Assembly: GCF_001894945.1 (NCBI RefSeq)
Contig: NZ_BCXE01000027.1
Span: 17,516-81,515, forward strand
From: Rhodococcus ruber NBRC 15591
Lineage (GTDB): Bacteria; Actinomycetota; Actinomycetes; Mycobacteriales; Mycobacteriaceae
Length of the DNA: 64,000 nucleotides
Reading direction: 5' to 3'
Shown in pieces: positions 1 to 8,957 of the stretch; within the stretch, counting starts at the first letter, position 1, and the number at the start of each line of letters is the position of its first letter. The notes beneath the pieces are model-generated. The model was given only the letters and a program-made list of their open reading frames with translations, had not been told where the DNA came from and did no database searches. Made by a program: the position numbers and the translations under genes.

Positions 1-48
1 CCGTTTTCGGGGTCGGTGCAGCGATGGTGGCACGCTGCCCGCCGCGCG

Positions 49-1662
49 TCAACCGATCCGGTACAGACGCCAGGTCGGCTGGTTGTCGCCGTCGTTGGGG
101 ATCTCCAGATCGAGGGTCGCGATGTCGGCGCCGTTCTCGAAAACGGTGGGGTAGCGGCGGTTCACCGCATCCGAGACGCCACGGCCCTCGTTCGGCACGG
201 TCAGCAGATAGCGCACGCCGTTCGCGGCGGGGTCGTTGAGGATGCGGGTGAAGTCGGCGTCGGAGGGGACGACGAACTGCTCGGGCCGGTCGGTGGCGGT
301 GAGCACCGCGAACCCGTACACGGTGTCCATCACCACCGAGCCGTCGGGCAGGTCGAGGTCGTCGAGATAGTCGGCGACGCGGCGTTCCGTGCCGAACGAG
401 GCGATGATCCGGTTCTCCTGGTCCCGCAGCTCCGACGTGTCGTCCGGGTCGGGAAACAGCACGGTGCGCAGCGCATGCTGCTCCTGCGAGAGGTTCGCAT
501 CGCCCATCGCGACGAACGTGACCGGCACCGACACCGCGAGCGCGAGCGCCCCGACCGGCGCGAGGGAGCCGCGGTCCTGCGGGCGCACCGTCGCGTGGGC
601 GCCGAGCCGCCGCGCCCGCAGCTGCCCGCGACGGGGCGCGAGCTGCACCACCCACATCGCCGCCAGCGGCACCGCGGCCAGGTAGAACCGCAGGAACGGG
701 AACGTCATGCCCCGGAAGTACGACAGGGCCGCGAACGCCAGCACCGCCCCCAGCACCACGAACGGCACGACCGGCTCGAAGTCCCGGCGGCGCCACGCCA
801 GCACCGCGACGACCGGCGCGAGCAGCGGCAGCGCCGGCCCCAGCACCAGGATCTCGGCGACGGAGAACGCCAGCGCCGCCAGACCCCCGGCCGAACCGCC
901 GCCGCTCTGCTCGAGGATCGCCGCATTGCCGTACGACGACGAGAACTGCTGCAGCGCTTCGCCGGTGATCAGCCAGCTCGTCGCCGCCCACACCAGGAAC
1001 GACAACGCCACCGGCGACGCGACGAGGATCGCGTCGAGCAGCGCCGGACGCCAGCCGCCCGTGCGCCACCGCGTCACCGCGACGACGAGGACGGTGACGG
1101 CCGCGCCGACGGCGAGCGCGTCGTACCGCGCCAGATACGCCAGGCCCACGGCGATCCCGGCGACGGCGAGGTCGTGCACGTCGTCGGTGCCGATCCACCG
1201 CACCAGCCGGCGCGCCGCCCAGCACAGCAACATCAGGAACGGCGCCTCGCTCATGCCGTTGGCGCCGTAGTACACGATCATCGGGTTCAGCGCGAACAGC
1301 GCCGTCACCGTCCACACCAGCCACGGCGACGCGCCGCGGTCGCGGGCGAACAGGTGCACCTGGGTGACCGCCCCGGCCATGAACGGCGCCGACAGCGCCA
1401 CCGCCGTGATGCCCCACCGGGTCAGCGCGGGCCACCAGTCCGACAGCGCCACCAGCGGCAGCTGCAGCAGCGCCGTGAGGGGAGTGAACACGAACCCGAT
1501 CGCCGCCAGGTGCGGGTCGCGGCTGTGCAGGGCGCTGCGCGCGGCCGCCACGCGGCTGAGCGAATCGCCTTGGAAATAGGCCACATCCAGCGCCAGGTAC
1601 AGGCCCACCGCCGCGTACAGCAGGCAGGACAGCCAGAACACCCGGGCGGCGCTGCTCCTCAT
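49..1662 (-). CDS. GT-C type membrane glycosyltransferase
   Basis: About 537 aa, many hydrophobic segments over the first ~400 residues, then a soluble C-terminal domain of ~130 residues. An Asp in the first periplasmic loop just after TM1 (context YFQGDSLSR) fits the catalytic Asp of GT-C enzymes that use polyprenyl-phosphate sugars. The ATG at 1662 is chosen because it forms an ATGA overlap with the stop of the upstream glycosyltransferase gene; the frame stays open further upstream, but that part is antisense-type noise. It is the last gene of the minus-strand operon 6528-49. It probably adds sugars to, or modifies, the polymer made by the neighbouring synthase. Acceptor and sugar donor cannot be read from the sequence. 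Family level fairly sure, substrate unknown. Confidence 0.72.
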   Translation of the reverse strand: MRSSAARVFWLSCLLYAAVGLYLALDVAYFQGDSLSRVAAARSALHSRDPHLAAIGFVFTPLTALLQLPLVALSDWWPALTRWGITAVALSAPFMAGAVTQVHLFARDRGASPWLVWTVTALFALNPMIVYYGANGMSEAPFLMLLCWAARRLVRWIGTDDVHDLAVAGIAVGLAYLARYDALAVGAAVTVLVVAVTRWRTGGWRPALLDAILVASPVALSFLVWAATSWLITGEALQQFSSSYGNAAILEQSGGGSAGGLAALAFSVAEILVLGPALPLLAPVVAVLAWRRRDFEPVVPFVVLGAVLAFAALSYFRGMTFPFLRFYLAAVPLAAMWVVQLAPRRGQLRARRLGAHATVRPQDRGSLAPVGALALAVSVPVTFVAMGDANLSQEQHALRTVLFPDPDDTSELRDQENRIIASFGTERRVADYLDDLDLPDGSVVMDTVYGFAVLTATDRPEQFVVPSDADFTRILNDPAANGVRYLLTVPNEGRGVSDAVNRRYPTVFENGADIATLDLEIPNDGDNQPTWRLYRIG

Positions 1663-3092
1663 GAGGACAGCCCGTGGAAGGTCTTCTCCCAGTAGGAGGG
1701 ATTGCGGATCAGCTGGTAGGTGCCCTTGATCGCGGCGACCGACATCATCAGCCAGTACAGCGGCACCGTCAGGCACGCGAACCACAGCGCCGAGTTGCCG
1801 GTCTCCCGGCACGCGACCAGGTTCATGTACAGCACCGCGGAGTTGCCGAACACCAGGGAGATCAGCGCCGGGAAGTACACGTACCAGGGGAAGATCTCCT
1901 CGACCAGGAACGGCTGGCCCAGCAGCCAGGAGATGGTGATCAGCCAGAACACCATGTTCAGGCACGCGATGATCGGCGTCCCGGCGAGCAGGGTCGTGAA
2001 CCGGAGCATCCCCACGGTGCCGATGCCCCGCCACAGTTGTACGGGCCGGCGCACGTGCACCAGCCACGTCTGCAGATAGCCCTTGTACCAGCGGGAACGC
2101 TGCCGGATCCAGTTGATCGGATCGCTGTTGGCCTCCTCGAGCGTCGTCGAGTCCAATACGGCCGTACGGTAGCCCGACTCGGCGATGCGCACCCCCAGGT
2201 CGGCGTCCTCGGTGACGTTGTACGGATCCCACGCGCCGATCTCGTCGAACACGCTGCGCCGGATGTGATTCGACGTACCGCCCAGCGGAATCGGCGAATT
2301 CGAGCGCATGAGCCCGGGCAGCACGAAGTTGAACCACAGCGCGTAGTCGGCGGTGAACCACCCGGTGAGCATGTTCTGGGTGCCGTTGTGGAACGCCAGC
2401 TTCGCCTGCACGCACGCGACGTCGTCGCCGAGCCGGTCGAACGCCACCGCCACCCGCCGCAACTGCAACGGATCGGGCAGGTCCTCGGCGTCGAAGATGG
2501 TGACGACGTCGCCGGTGGCGAAGTGCAGCCCGTAGTTGCACGCCTTCGGCTTGGTCCGCGGGTCCGCCGCCGGCACCAGCAGGATCTCCACGATCTCGCC
2601 CAGGCCCGCCTCCCGCGCCGCGGCGATGGTGACGGCGTCGTCCTCCTCGAGCAGCAGCAGCACCTGCAGCTTCCCGGCCGGATAGTCGATCGCGGTCATC
2701 GCCGCGATCAGGTCGCCCACCACCTCCGGCTCGTTGTAGGCCGGCACCAGCACCGTGTACGTCGGCAGGTCCTGCTCGGGCACGGCCCGGGCCTCGTCGT
2801 CGTCGACGGTGAAGATCGCGTCGCGCGCCAGGCCGCGGGAGAACAGCAGCAGCCGGTCGGCGAGCGTGGCGATGTACCCGGCCGTGCACACCGCCGTGAG
2901 CACGGTCAGCGTCGGGATCGTCGCGAACACCAGCGCCAGGATCACCACCGCGACCAGGCCCAGCGTCAGCCACTTCTGCCACGGCACGAACGCCACCGAC
3001 GCCGACGACAGCGGCCGCTTCTCCCGCAGCCCGTACACCGCGTCGTGCAGCGCCGCGGCCTTGAACTCCTCGTCGACTAGATGCCGCGCCAC
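1659..3092 (-). CDS. Processive family-2 glycosyltransferase, BcsA/XagB-like
   Basis: 477 aa. Two N-terminal TM helices are followed by a GT-A domain (VPAYNEP start, DAED as the DxD motif, TEDADLG, QRSRWYKGY as the QxxRW motif of processive synthases), then several C-terminal TM helices and the typical tail NPSYWEKTFHGLS. These mark a membrane beta-glycan synthase of the cellulose/hyaluronan synthase class. No PilZ domain follows, so direct c-di-GMP control as in true BcsA is not expected. The start overlaps the end of the upstream membrane-protein gene by 16 nt and the stop overlaps the GT-C gene (ATGA). With the BcsB-like protein two genes upstream it probably forms a synthase/export complex. 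The polymer is unknown: cellulose, another glucan or a mannan are all possible. Confidence 0.85.
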   Translation of the reverse strand: MARHLVDEEFKAAALHDAVYGLREKRPLSSASVAFVPWQKWLTLGLVAVVILALVFATIPTLTVLTAVCTAGYIATLADRLLLFSRGLARDAIFTVDDDEARAVPEQDLPTYTVLVPAYNEPEVVGDLIAAMTAIDYPAGKLQVLLLLEEDDAVTIAAAREAGLGEIVEILLVPAADPRTKPKACNYGLHFATGDVVTIFDAEDLPDPLQLRRVAVAFDRLGDDVACVQAKLAFHNGTQNMLTGWFTADYALWFNFVLPGLMRSNSPIPLGGTSNHIRRSVFDEIGAWDPYNVTEDADLGVRIAESGYRTAVLDSTTLEEANSDPINWIRQRSRWYKGYLQTWLVHVRRPVQLWRGIGTVGMLRFTTLLAGTPIIACLNMVFWLITISWLLGQPFLVEEIFPWYVYFPALISLVFGNSAVLYMNLVACRETGNSALWFACLTVPLYWLMMSVAAIKGTYQLIRNPSYWEKTFHGLSS

Positions 3093-4543
3093 TGCGCCTC
3101 CACCAGTTCACGGCCCACCTCGGTGAGCATGTCCAGGTCCTTGTACTCGGGGTCGGAATCCTCCACCGACGCCCGGCCGCGCAGGAACACCGACAGCAGC
3201 GCGCTCGCGTTCGACGCCATGTTCGGTGTGGGCTGGGGGAACGGGGCGTCGAGCTCGTGATTGTCGACGGTCATCAGGCTCACCCGCTGCGCGAGGACGT
3301 CGCCGCGCGTCCACACGAAACTCATCAGGCTCCACGTCAGCAGTAGGTCGTCGTCCACGACGGTGAAGAAGTCGGCCTGCACACCCCGGCCGAGGTCCAC
3401 CCGGATCTTCGGGCTCACCCGCGCCTGCCCGAGGTCGTACATGGTGTGGACCGGATACACCTCGAACACCCCCACCCGCCGCACCTGCAGGGTCTGCACC
3501 GCGACGGTCCGCGGGCGCGAGAGCCGGTCCCAGTCGGCGCGCGGCTCGACGGCGCGGATCATCTGCCGGCGCAGCTGCGCCGTCGACCCGAAATACCGTC
3601 GCGGCCAGTCGTAGTCGACGGACCCGATCTGATACCAGCCGACGGGGACGACCTGGCTGACGGTGCCGCTCGGCGGCGGACCCACCGACACGGGCGTGAG
3701 CTGCTGATCGGGCAGCGGCGCAGCGGCCAGCACGACGGTCGCGGGCACGATGAGCAGCAGCGCGCGGGCCGCCTCCCGCGGCGACACCGGGTTCGGCGGC
3801 AGGGTCCGCGGCGCCAGGCCCCGGTACCGGTACAGGTAGAACGCGGCGCCGACGACGAGCGCGGCCACCGCCGACGGCACGATCTGCGCGACGGCGACCC
3901 GCGCATCCGGGTAGCGGGTGGTCACCACGACCAGCAGCGCCAGGCCGAGCAGCATCGTCGCGCCGAAACCGATCAGCGCGCGGCGCCGGGTGCGGCCGAC
4001 CGCGACGGCGATCGCGACCGAACCCAGCAGCACCATCAGGAACCCGGCGGCGAACTTGCTGCCCCCGAGCTGCACGAGCACCGCCCGGTAGGCCAGCGGC
4101 GAGGTGCCCAGCAGCAGCAGCCACACCGGCCAGTAGCGGGAGGTCACCCGCAGCCCGAACAGCAGCACACACATGCCGATCACGAACAGCCACGCGGACA
4201 GCACGTCGAGGTGCATCATCTGGTAGTTCGGCCCGTACCGCGGCAGCAGCAGCCACTTGACCGCGATCGCGATGAGCAGGACGGCACCGCCGACGATCCG
4301 GTCGGTCTGCCGGTCGTGGATCGGCAGCTCGCCGCGCCGGCGCCGGGTGACGCCCTCGGCGGCCAGCACCGCGAACGGCGGCACGAGCGCCACGTAGCCG
4401 CCGCCGGTGCCGCGGGCGACCTCCTCGGACAGCGCCAGCCACGTGGTCCGGTAGCCGATCAGGGTCGCGGCGACGATGATCGCCCAGCGGGCGCTGGTGT
4501 GCGCGAACAGTGCGGCGCGCTCGGTGGTCGTCACGGTGCTCAT
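3077..4543 (-). CDS. Polytopic membrane protein of polysaccharide operon, function unknown
   Basis: 488 aa from the ATG at 4543, 11 nt after the stop of the BcsB-like gene. About eight or nine TM helices span residues ~15-290, followed by a ~200-residue extracytoplasmic or soluble domain rich in Asp and aromatic residues (for example GWYQIGSVDYDWPRRYFG). I do not recognise a family with confidence. The layout of a polytopic domain plus soluble tail next to a synthase loosely resembles exosortase/EpsI-type polysaccharide accessory proteins, but the catalytic Cys expected for an exosortase is not apparent. The tight operon position argues for a role in assembly or export of the same polymer as its neighbours. 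Confidence 0.7.
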   Translation of the reverse strand: MSTVTTTERAALFAHTSARWAIIVAATLIGYRTTWLALSEEVARGTGGGYVALVPPFAVLAAEGVTRRRRGELPIHDRQTDRIVGGAVLLIAIAVKWLLLPRYGPNYQMMHLDVLSAWLFVIGMCVLLFGLRVTSRYWPVWLLLLGTSPLAYRAVLVQLGGSKFAAGFLMVLLGSVAIAVAVGRTRRRALIGFGATMLLGLALLVVVTTRYPDARVAVAQIVPSAVAALVVGAAFYLYRYRGLAPRTLPPNPVSPREAARALLLIVPATVVLAAAPLPDQQLTPVSVGPPPSGTVSQVVPVGWYQIGSVDYDWPRRYFGSTAQLRRQMIRAVEPRADWDRLSRPRTVAVQTLQVRRVGVFEVYPVHTMYDLGQARVSPKIRVDLGRGVQADFFTVVDDDLLLTWSLMSFVWTRGDVLAQRVSLMTVDNHELDAPFPQPTPNMASNASALLSVFLRGRASVEDSDPEYKDLDMLTEVGRELVEAQWRGI

Positions 4544-4554
4544 GGCGGATCCGA

Positions 4555-6528
4555 TCAGTGCGGGCGCGGCCGGCCGCGACGCCATCGCAGCGCGCCGATC
4601 ACAGCCGCGACGAGACCGGCGGCAAGGAAGAGGCCGCCCCCGACGAGCACCCACGTCGTCGAGACGCCGAGGGACTGCTGCGACGTGGTCTCGGCGGCCG
4701 GGTCGGTGAGCGCGAGTTCGACGGGATCGCGGTCCGCGGTGGTGAACAGCACGTCACCGTCGAGCTCGGCCCAGCGTTGCGGTTGCGCGGCGAGCCAGCC
4801 CAGGGTGCGGTCGAGTTCGGCGGGCACGTCGGTGGCGGCGGCGACGAGGACGGCGCGCTCGCCGTCGCGCGCCACCTGCAGCGACGCGAACTCGACGTCG
4901 GTCGGGAAGGTGACGGTGGTGGCGTCGCCGGTGGCCGGGTCGACGAGGTCGAGGGTGCGGCCCTGCGTGCCGGCCAGCGGCAGCTCGAGCTGCTCGGGGA
5001 CGCGGCCGTCCGCGGCGACGACGATCGCGGGGGTGCTGCCGGTGGCGGCCTCGTCGAGGCTCACCCACTCGGGGTCGAGCGGCACCGACGTCAGACCCTG
5101 CAGCCCGGCCACGAGCGCGACGGCCCGGGCGGTGTCGGCGATCCCGGCCTCGGTGGCGGCGACGTTCACCTTCGGCAGCAGCGCCTGCGGCAGCGACCGG
5201 AACCCGCCGGGCTGCGGCGGATCGGCGGGTTCGGTGGTGACGCGGCTGCCGGCGTCGACGGTCAGCGTCATCGGCTGCTGCAGGCCGCACTGGTGGGTGC
5301 CGCCGGTGGAGCGCAGCGACACCACCACGTCGGTGACCCGGCCGAGCACGGTGTCCGGCACGGTGATCCACCGATCCAGCCGGCCCGTCGCGTCGGCGGG
5401 CCACGAGTCGACGACCGTGTCGCCGACCGTCACCGACACCAGGCCGCCCTCGGTCGTGGGCAGCGGGGTGTAGGAACCCTGCAGGTTGATCCGCAGATTG
5501 TGGGACGGCCGTCCCAGACGGGTCTGGTCGATGCCGAGCGGCACCTCCACCACGCCGACGCCGGTGTCGGTGAGGCCCCCGAGACCCAGTTCGGCGAGGG
5601 TCGTCGCGTCGGGGGACAGCCGCGGCGGCAGACCCAGCGTGCCGACGGTGGCGGCCGAGGCCACCGCGACCGACGAGATGTCGCTCGTGACGAGGCGGGC
5701 CTGGTTGCGCAGCGCGTCGGCGTTGCCCGTCACCGCCAGGGCCGGAGCGCCGCCGGGCACGTCGACGAGGGCGGCGGCACCGGCGCCGTCGGTTTCGACG
5801 ATCGCGATCTGCCGGGTGAACGGCCCGGCCGGGGCGGGCGGCACCGCGTCGTCGCCGGGCAGGGTCTGCACGGTCACCCGCAGCGGCCGGCCCGTGTACT
5901 GGGCGGTGACGGCCGCGGTGAGATCGAGTGCGGTGGCCGACTCGGCCGGGGTGGGGTCGGCGGGCAGCGACAGTTCCAGCGACTCGAGGATCGGCGGCAG
6001 GAAGTCGGCGACCACGGCCGGCGGGGTCGGGGCCCCGGTGTAGCGGACGCGCCCGTCGCGCAGCACCACCGACCGATCCGTCCAGTCCTCGGGGCAGATG
6101 CCGTCGAACGGCAGCAGGTGGACGGTGAGGGTGACGGTGACGGCCCGGTCCACGACCGGTGCCGCCTCCAGGGGCAGCGAGACCGGCACCAGGGTTCCGG
6201 CGGCGGGCAGGTCGATGCGGGCCAGCAGCAGGCCCTGCGACTGGACGTCGATCCAGCCGCGGGAGACGTTGGCGGGCATCTGCACCGTCGTGTCGAACGC
6301 GGCGGGCCGCAGCCCGTCCGGCACCGGGACGGTGAGGGTCGCGGTGTCGCTGTGGCCGCGGAAGGCGACGGTGTCGCCGAATCCCAGGGTCTGCGTGCCG
6401 AAGACGACGTCGCCGGGCGGGTCGACGGGGTCCTGCGCGGCGGCAGGAGCTGCGGCCAGCACGGTCAGCGCGGCGAGGGCGGGAACGAGGAGTGCGTGTC
6501 CGGCACGGCGAATTGTCTGGGTCGGCAC
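4555..6528 (-). CDS. BcsB-like exported polysaccharide synthase subunit
   Basis: 657 aa with GTG start. There is a cleavable signal peptide (hydrophobic core ending in APAAAQ), a ~590-residue beta-rich extracytoplasmic region and one C-terminal TM helix followed by Arg-rich residues (RWRRGRPRPH). This is the BcsB arrangement. Further BcsB-like features are a Cys-Pro-x-x-Trp segment near residue 150, the run of Pro/Leu residues leading into 'ILESLELSLPADPTP' (residues ~185-200), and a following 'ALAVTGNADALRNQARLV' segment like the BcsB substrate-guiding domain. First gene of the minus-strand operon. It would sit outside the membrane and guide the nascent glycan from the GT2 synthase. Identification rests on pattern and context rather than on a diagnostic motif. 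Confidence 0.65.
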   Translation of the reverse strand: MPTQTIRRAGHALLVPALAALTVLAAAPAAAQDPVDPPGDVVFGTQTLGFGDTVAFRGHSDTATLTVPVPDGLRPAAFDTTVQMPANVSRGWIDVQSQGLLLARIDLPAAGTLVPVSLPLEAAPVVDRAVTVTLTVHLLPFDGICPEDWTDRSVVLRDGRVRYTGAPTPPAVVADFLPPILESLELSLPADPTPAESATALDLTAAVTAQYTGRPLRVTVQTLPGDDAVPPAPAGPFTRQIAIVETDGAGAAALVDVPGGAPALAVTGNADALRNQARLVTSDISSVAVASAATVGTLGLPPRLSPDATTLAELGLGGLTDTGVGVVEVPLGIDQTRLGRPSHNLRINLQGSYTPLPTTEGGLVSVTVGDTVVDSWPADATGRLDRWITVPDTVLGRVTDVVVSLRSTGGTHQCGLQQPMTLTVDAGSRVTTEPADPPQPGGFRSLPQALLPKVNVAATEAGIADTARAVALVAGLQGLTSVPLDPEWVSLDEAATGSTPAIVVAADGRVPEQLELPLAGTQGRTLDLVDPATGDATTVTFPTDVEFASLQVARDGERAVLVAAATDVPAELDRTLGWLAAQPQRWAELDGDVLFTTADRDPVELALTDPAAETTSQQSLGVSTTWVLVGGGLFLAAGLVAAVIGALRWRRGRPRPH

Positions 6529-6609
6529 GTCGGGGACTTTACGGTTGATCGGTACGAAATGTGGGACAAGTGGAGCAACATCGCGCTTGGGCGTGTTTCT
6601 GACGGAGAC

Positions 6610-6812
6610 CTACGACAGCAGGTCTCGTGTCTTCTTGCGGAGGCATTCGTAAGGTGCTCGACCGGCCAGGGCACGGTGGACTCGATCGTAGTTGTAGTGG
6701 CCCCACACTGTTGGAGGCGCTCGGCGACCAGGTTCGCGTCATAGATGACCTCACCCCCGAGGAGTCGGTAGAACTCGTCGGAATCGACGCGGTGAGAACT
6801 CTTGACCGTCTC
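6610..6812 (-). pseudogene. Transposase C-terminal remnant (IS481/IS3-like), frameshifted
   Basis: The minus strand first reads HRVDSDEFYRLL...IYDANLVAERLQQ (from about 6794 down to 6690). After a single-base shift it continues as WGHYNYDRVHRALAGRAPY ECLRKKTRDLLS and a TAG stop at 6610-6612. Removing one base inside TGTGGGG restores one frame across both halves. The pattern YNYxRxHxALxGxxPYExLR is the conserved end of the DDE integrase core of IS481/IS3-type transposases. Only the last ~65 codons survive and no terminal inverted repeat was found. It lies between the BcsB-like gene and an unrelated lipoprotein gene, so it marks an old insertion scar. It fills most of the 325 bp gap 6529-6853. 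Confidence 0.8.
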
Positions 6813-6853
6813 ATGTGAGACTGGGTGGCAACATTTCGGCTAGTCTCACCGAA

Positions 6854-8653
6854 ATGAAGTGGGGTCGAACCGGTTTCCGGGCAGTATTGGGCGCCGCGCT
6901 GTGTTCGTTTCTCGTGATCTCCGGTTGCTCGGGCAAACCCGAGGTCGAGAAGATCGAGGTCTCGCCGGAACAGCAGACGACGTGGCGTTCTGTCGATGGC
7001 GGCGTGACGGTCGAAATTCCAGGCTCCTCGGTCGACTCGGACGGCGAGCTGCGCATCGACGCGGCCACCACGCCGGACGGCCGCAGCGGTTGGTCGATCG
7101 AACTCGACGGGGCCGAGCTGACCGGTGACGCTACCCTGCGTTTTCCGGTGGGCGAACTCGAACCAGGTGAACCGGTTCCGACGGTCACCTATGCCGAGAG
7201 CCCGGAGTCCGAACCGACCGTGGCTACCGCCGTGCGCTATGAAAACGGCGAAATCATCGTCACGACCGATCATTTCTCGTTCTGGCTGGTCGACCGCTGG
7301 AACGACGTGCGCGCGTCGGCGGCTACGTGGCTGCGCGGACGATTCGACGACATCGCGAGCCTCGGATACGGGTCACCGCCCACATGCCCCGGCGAGAACG
7401 AGGTCCGTAAGGCAGGCTTCGATGTGACCAGCGATCAGGGCAAGCGCGTGTACTGGTGTCTCGGCCAGGACAAGGAGTCGCCGCTGTTGAAGGCGGTGAA
7501 TGCGCGCGGTTACGGCGTCTCGGTGGAATACACTCCCGGCCTGGAGTTCACCGGCACGGACCGTAAGGACTGGATCGGGCACGCCGCCGACTTGCTACGT
7601 CCCGCACCGAGCCGATTGGGCAATCGCGTCGAGCTGCTACCCGCGGGCAGTGAGATCGAGTTCGACCTCGTCGGGCGCCGGGCATCCGACGGGGTGATGA
7701 TCAAGCCGGACCCGGCGAGCTACCTGCTGACTGCGCTCGACTTCGGCGTCGGCACCTACGCGATGGCGATCGAGCGGGTGGGCGGGCGCGCCGGCGCCGA
7801 GAAGTTCCTCGAGGCGATGAAGGGCGCTACCTGCTTGAGCTCGTTCAGCAAACTGGCGGCCTCGGATCCCGCCGGTGCGGGCGAGCTGACGCAGTTCTTC
7901 GCCACCGCATTGAACATGGCGCTGGACTGTGCCGAACTTGCACTCGAGGAAGCGGATCTGGGCCCGATCCTGTCGACCATCGTAGCCCCGGTCCTGTGGG
8001 TGGTGGACGGGGTGCGCACCGTCATCGATGGCATTGTCGGCGCGGTGGAAGGCATAGATCACAACGGCTACCAAATCATCGTGAGCCGTCCGGTGGCAGA
8101 CACGGAGGTCATCGATGTCGTTGCCGTCGACCGCACCGGTACCCCACTGCCCGGGTGGAGCGCGCGCAACCCGCGACGGACGGTCATCGACTGCCAGTAC
8201 CCCTATCCGTCGGTATCCTCGCGCGGCGCCGATATCGTGTCCTGCGGTTCCACTGCAGACAGCGCACACACCTGCTGGATCCATCCAGACCGCAGATCTC
8301 TGACCTGCGGGATCGACGTATGGAAGCAGGAGTTCTTACAGTACCGGCTCGAAGAGCCCCTCGGCCCAGTGCCTGCCGCGACAGATGTGGCGCCCGAGTG
8401 GATCGAACTCGACGACGGCACCCACTGCTTCCGCAGACACGGCGGCGCGTGGGGCGGGCGAGCCGACGGTATGGTCGGCGCGTATCACTGCGAAGGCGCG
8501 GATTATTACGTCCTCGCCGCAGATGGCCCCGCGGTCGACACCGGAACCCGGCAGTGGACCGTCAAGGTAGGGGGACTAGGCAACCCCGACGAGGTTTTCC
8601 CCGCACCGAACGTGGTCGGGGTCGTGCGGGCATACTTCACCACCTCGCCTTAG
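6854..8653 (+). CDS. Predicted lipoprotein of unknown function
   Basis: About 599 aa. The ATG at 6854 is chosen because it puts a lipoprotein signal directly at the N-terminus: positively charged start, hydrophobic stretch and lipobox (VISGCSG, acylated Cys near residue 24). Residues ~40-150 are beta-strand-rich and end in TTDHFSFWLVD, like the ZU5/Ig-type modules of exported proteins. The remainder has a Cys-containing mixed region (CPGENEV...YWCLGQD), an amphipathic/hydrophobic helix near residues 370-400, and a C-terminal part with several Cys that may form disulfides (CQYPYPS, CGSTADSAHTCW, HCFRRHGG, YHCEGAD). No enzyme motif recognised. Base use is a little less GC-rich than the neighbours. 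Stands alone after the transposase scar. Confidence 0.75.
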   Translation: MKWGRTGFRAVLGAALCSFLVISGCSGKPEVEKIEVSPEQQTTWRSVDGGVTVEIPGSSVDSDGELRIDAATTPDGRSGWSIELDGAELTGDATLRFPVGELEPGEPVPTVTYAESPESEPTVATAVRYENGEIIVTTDHFSFWLVDRWNDVRASAATWLRGRFDDIASLGYGSPPTCPGENEVRKAGFDVTSDQGKRVYWCLGQDKESPLLKAVNARGYGVSVEYTPGLEFTGTDRKDWIGHAADLLRPAPSRLGNRVELLPAGSEIEFDLVGRRASDGVMIKPDPASYLLTALDFGVGTYAMAIERVGGRAGAEKFLEAMKGATCLSSFSKLAASDPAGAGELTQFFATALNMALDCAELALEEADLGPILSTIVAPVLWVVDGVRTVIDGIVGAVEGIDHNGYQIIVSRPVADTEVIDVVAVDRTGTPLPGWSARNPRRTVIDCQYPYPSVSSRGADIVSCGSTADSAHTCWIHPDRRSLTCGIDVWKQEFLQYRLEEPLGPVPAATDVAPEWIELDDGTHCFRRHGGAWGGRADGMVGAYHCEGADYYVLAADGPAVDTGTRQWTVKVGGLGNPDEVFPAPNVVGVVRAYFTTSP

Positions 8654-8722
8654 GCGACGCAATATCGGTCACACTTGCGTCCGCGTTACCCATCGGCGAC
8701 GAACTTCGTACACACTGGGTGT

Positions 8723-8884
8723 ATGTGGTGGTGGGTTGCGGCGATCCTCGTCGCCTGGCTGATCGTCTCGGTGGCGATCGGCCTGGTGCTGGGCAAGGTG
8801 CTGCGCGTGGCCGACACCGAGGAATCCCTCGTCGAGATCCAGCGCGCCGAGCGCGAACGCGACCGTCACAGCGCCCAGTCCTGA
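8723..8884 (+). CDS. Small single-pass membrane protein
   Basis: 53 aa starting MWWWVAAILVAWL, one TM helix of about 22 residues, then a charged cytoplasmic tail (ADTEESLVEIQRAERERDRH) likely to be helical. The start is taken at the ATG directly before the hydrophobic segment; a longer in-frame start at 8675 would add residues without obvious character. Codon use fits a real gene. No function can be assigned; similar tiny membrane proteins are common in Rhodococcus and mycobacteria. Confidence 0.6.
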   Translation: MWWWVAAILVAWLIVSVAIGLVLGKVLRVADTEESLVEIQRAERERDRHSAQS

Positions 8885-8957
8885 CCCGCGGAACGGCCCC
8901 GACCGGCACAAGATCATTTGTACTCGCGAGTAACTATCTATCGGACTAGTGTCTCTG

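Noticed and set aside
1663..3111. N-terminal extension of the GT-C gene into the glycosyltransferase gene
   Set aside because: The extension is Arg/Gly-rich noise overlapping the GT2 gene; the ATGA overlap at 1659-1662 gives the natural start.
8910..8957. Sigma-A promoter of the 6C RNA
   Set aside because: TTGTAC is present but no -10 hexamer lies 16-18 nt downstream; left unannotated.
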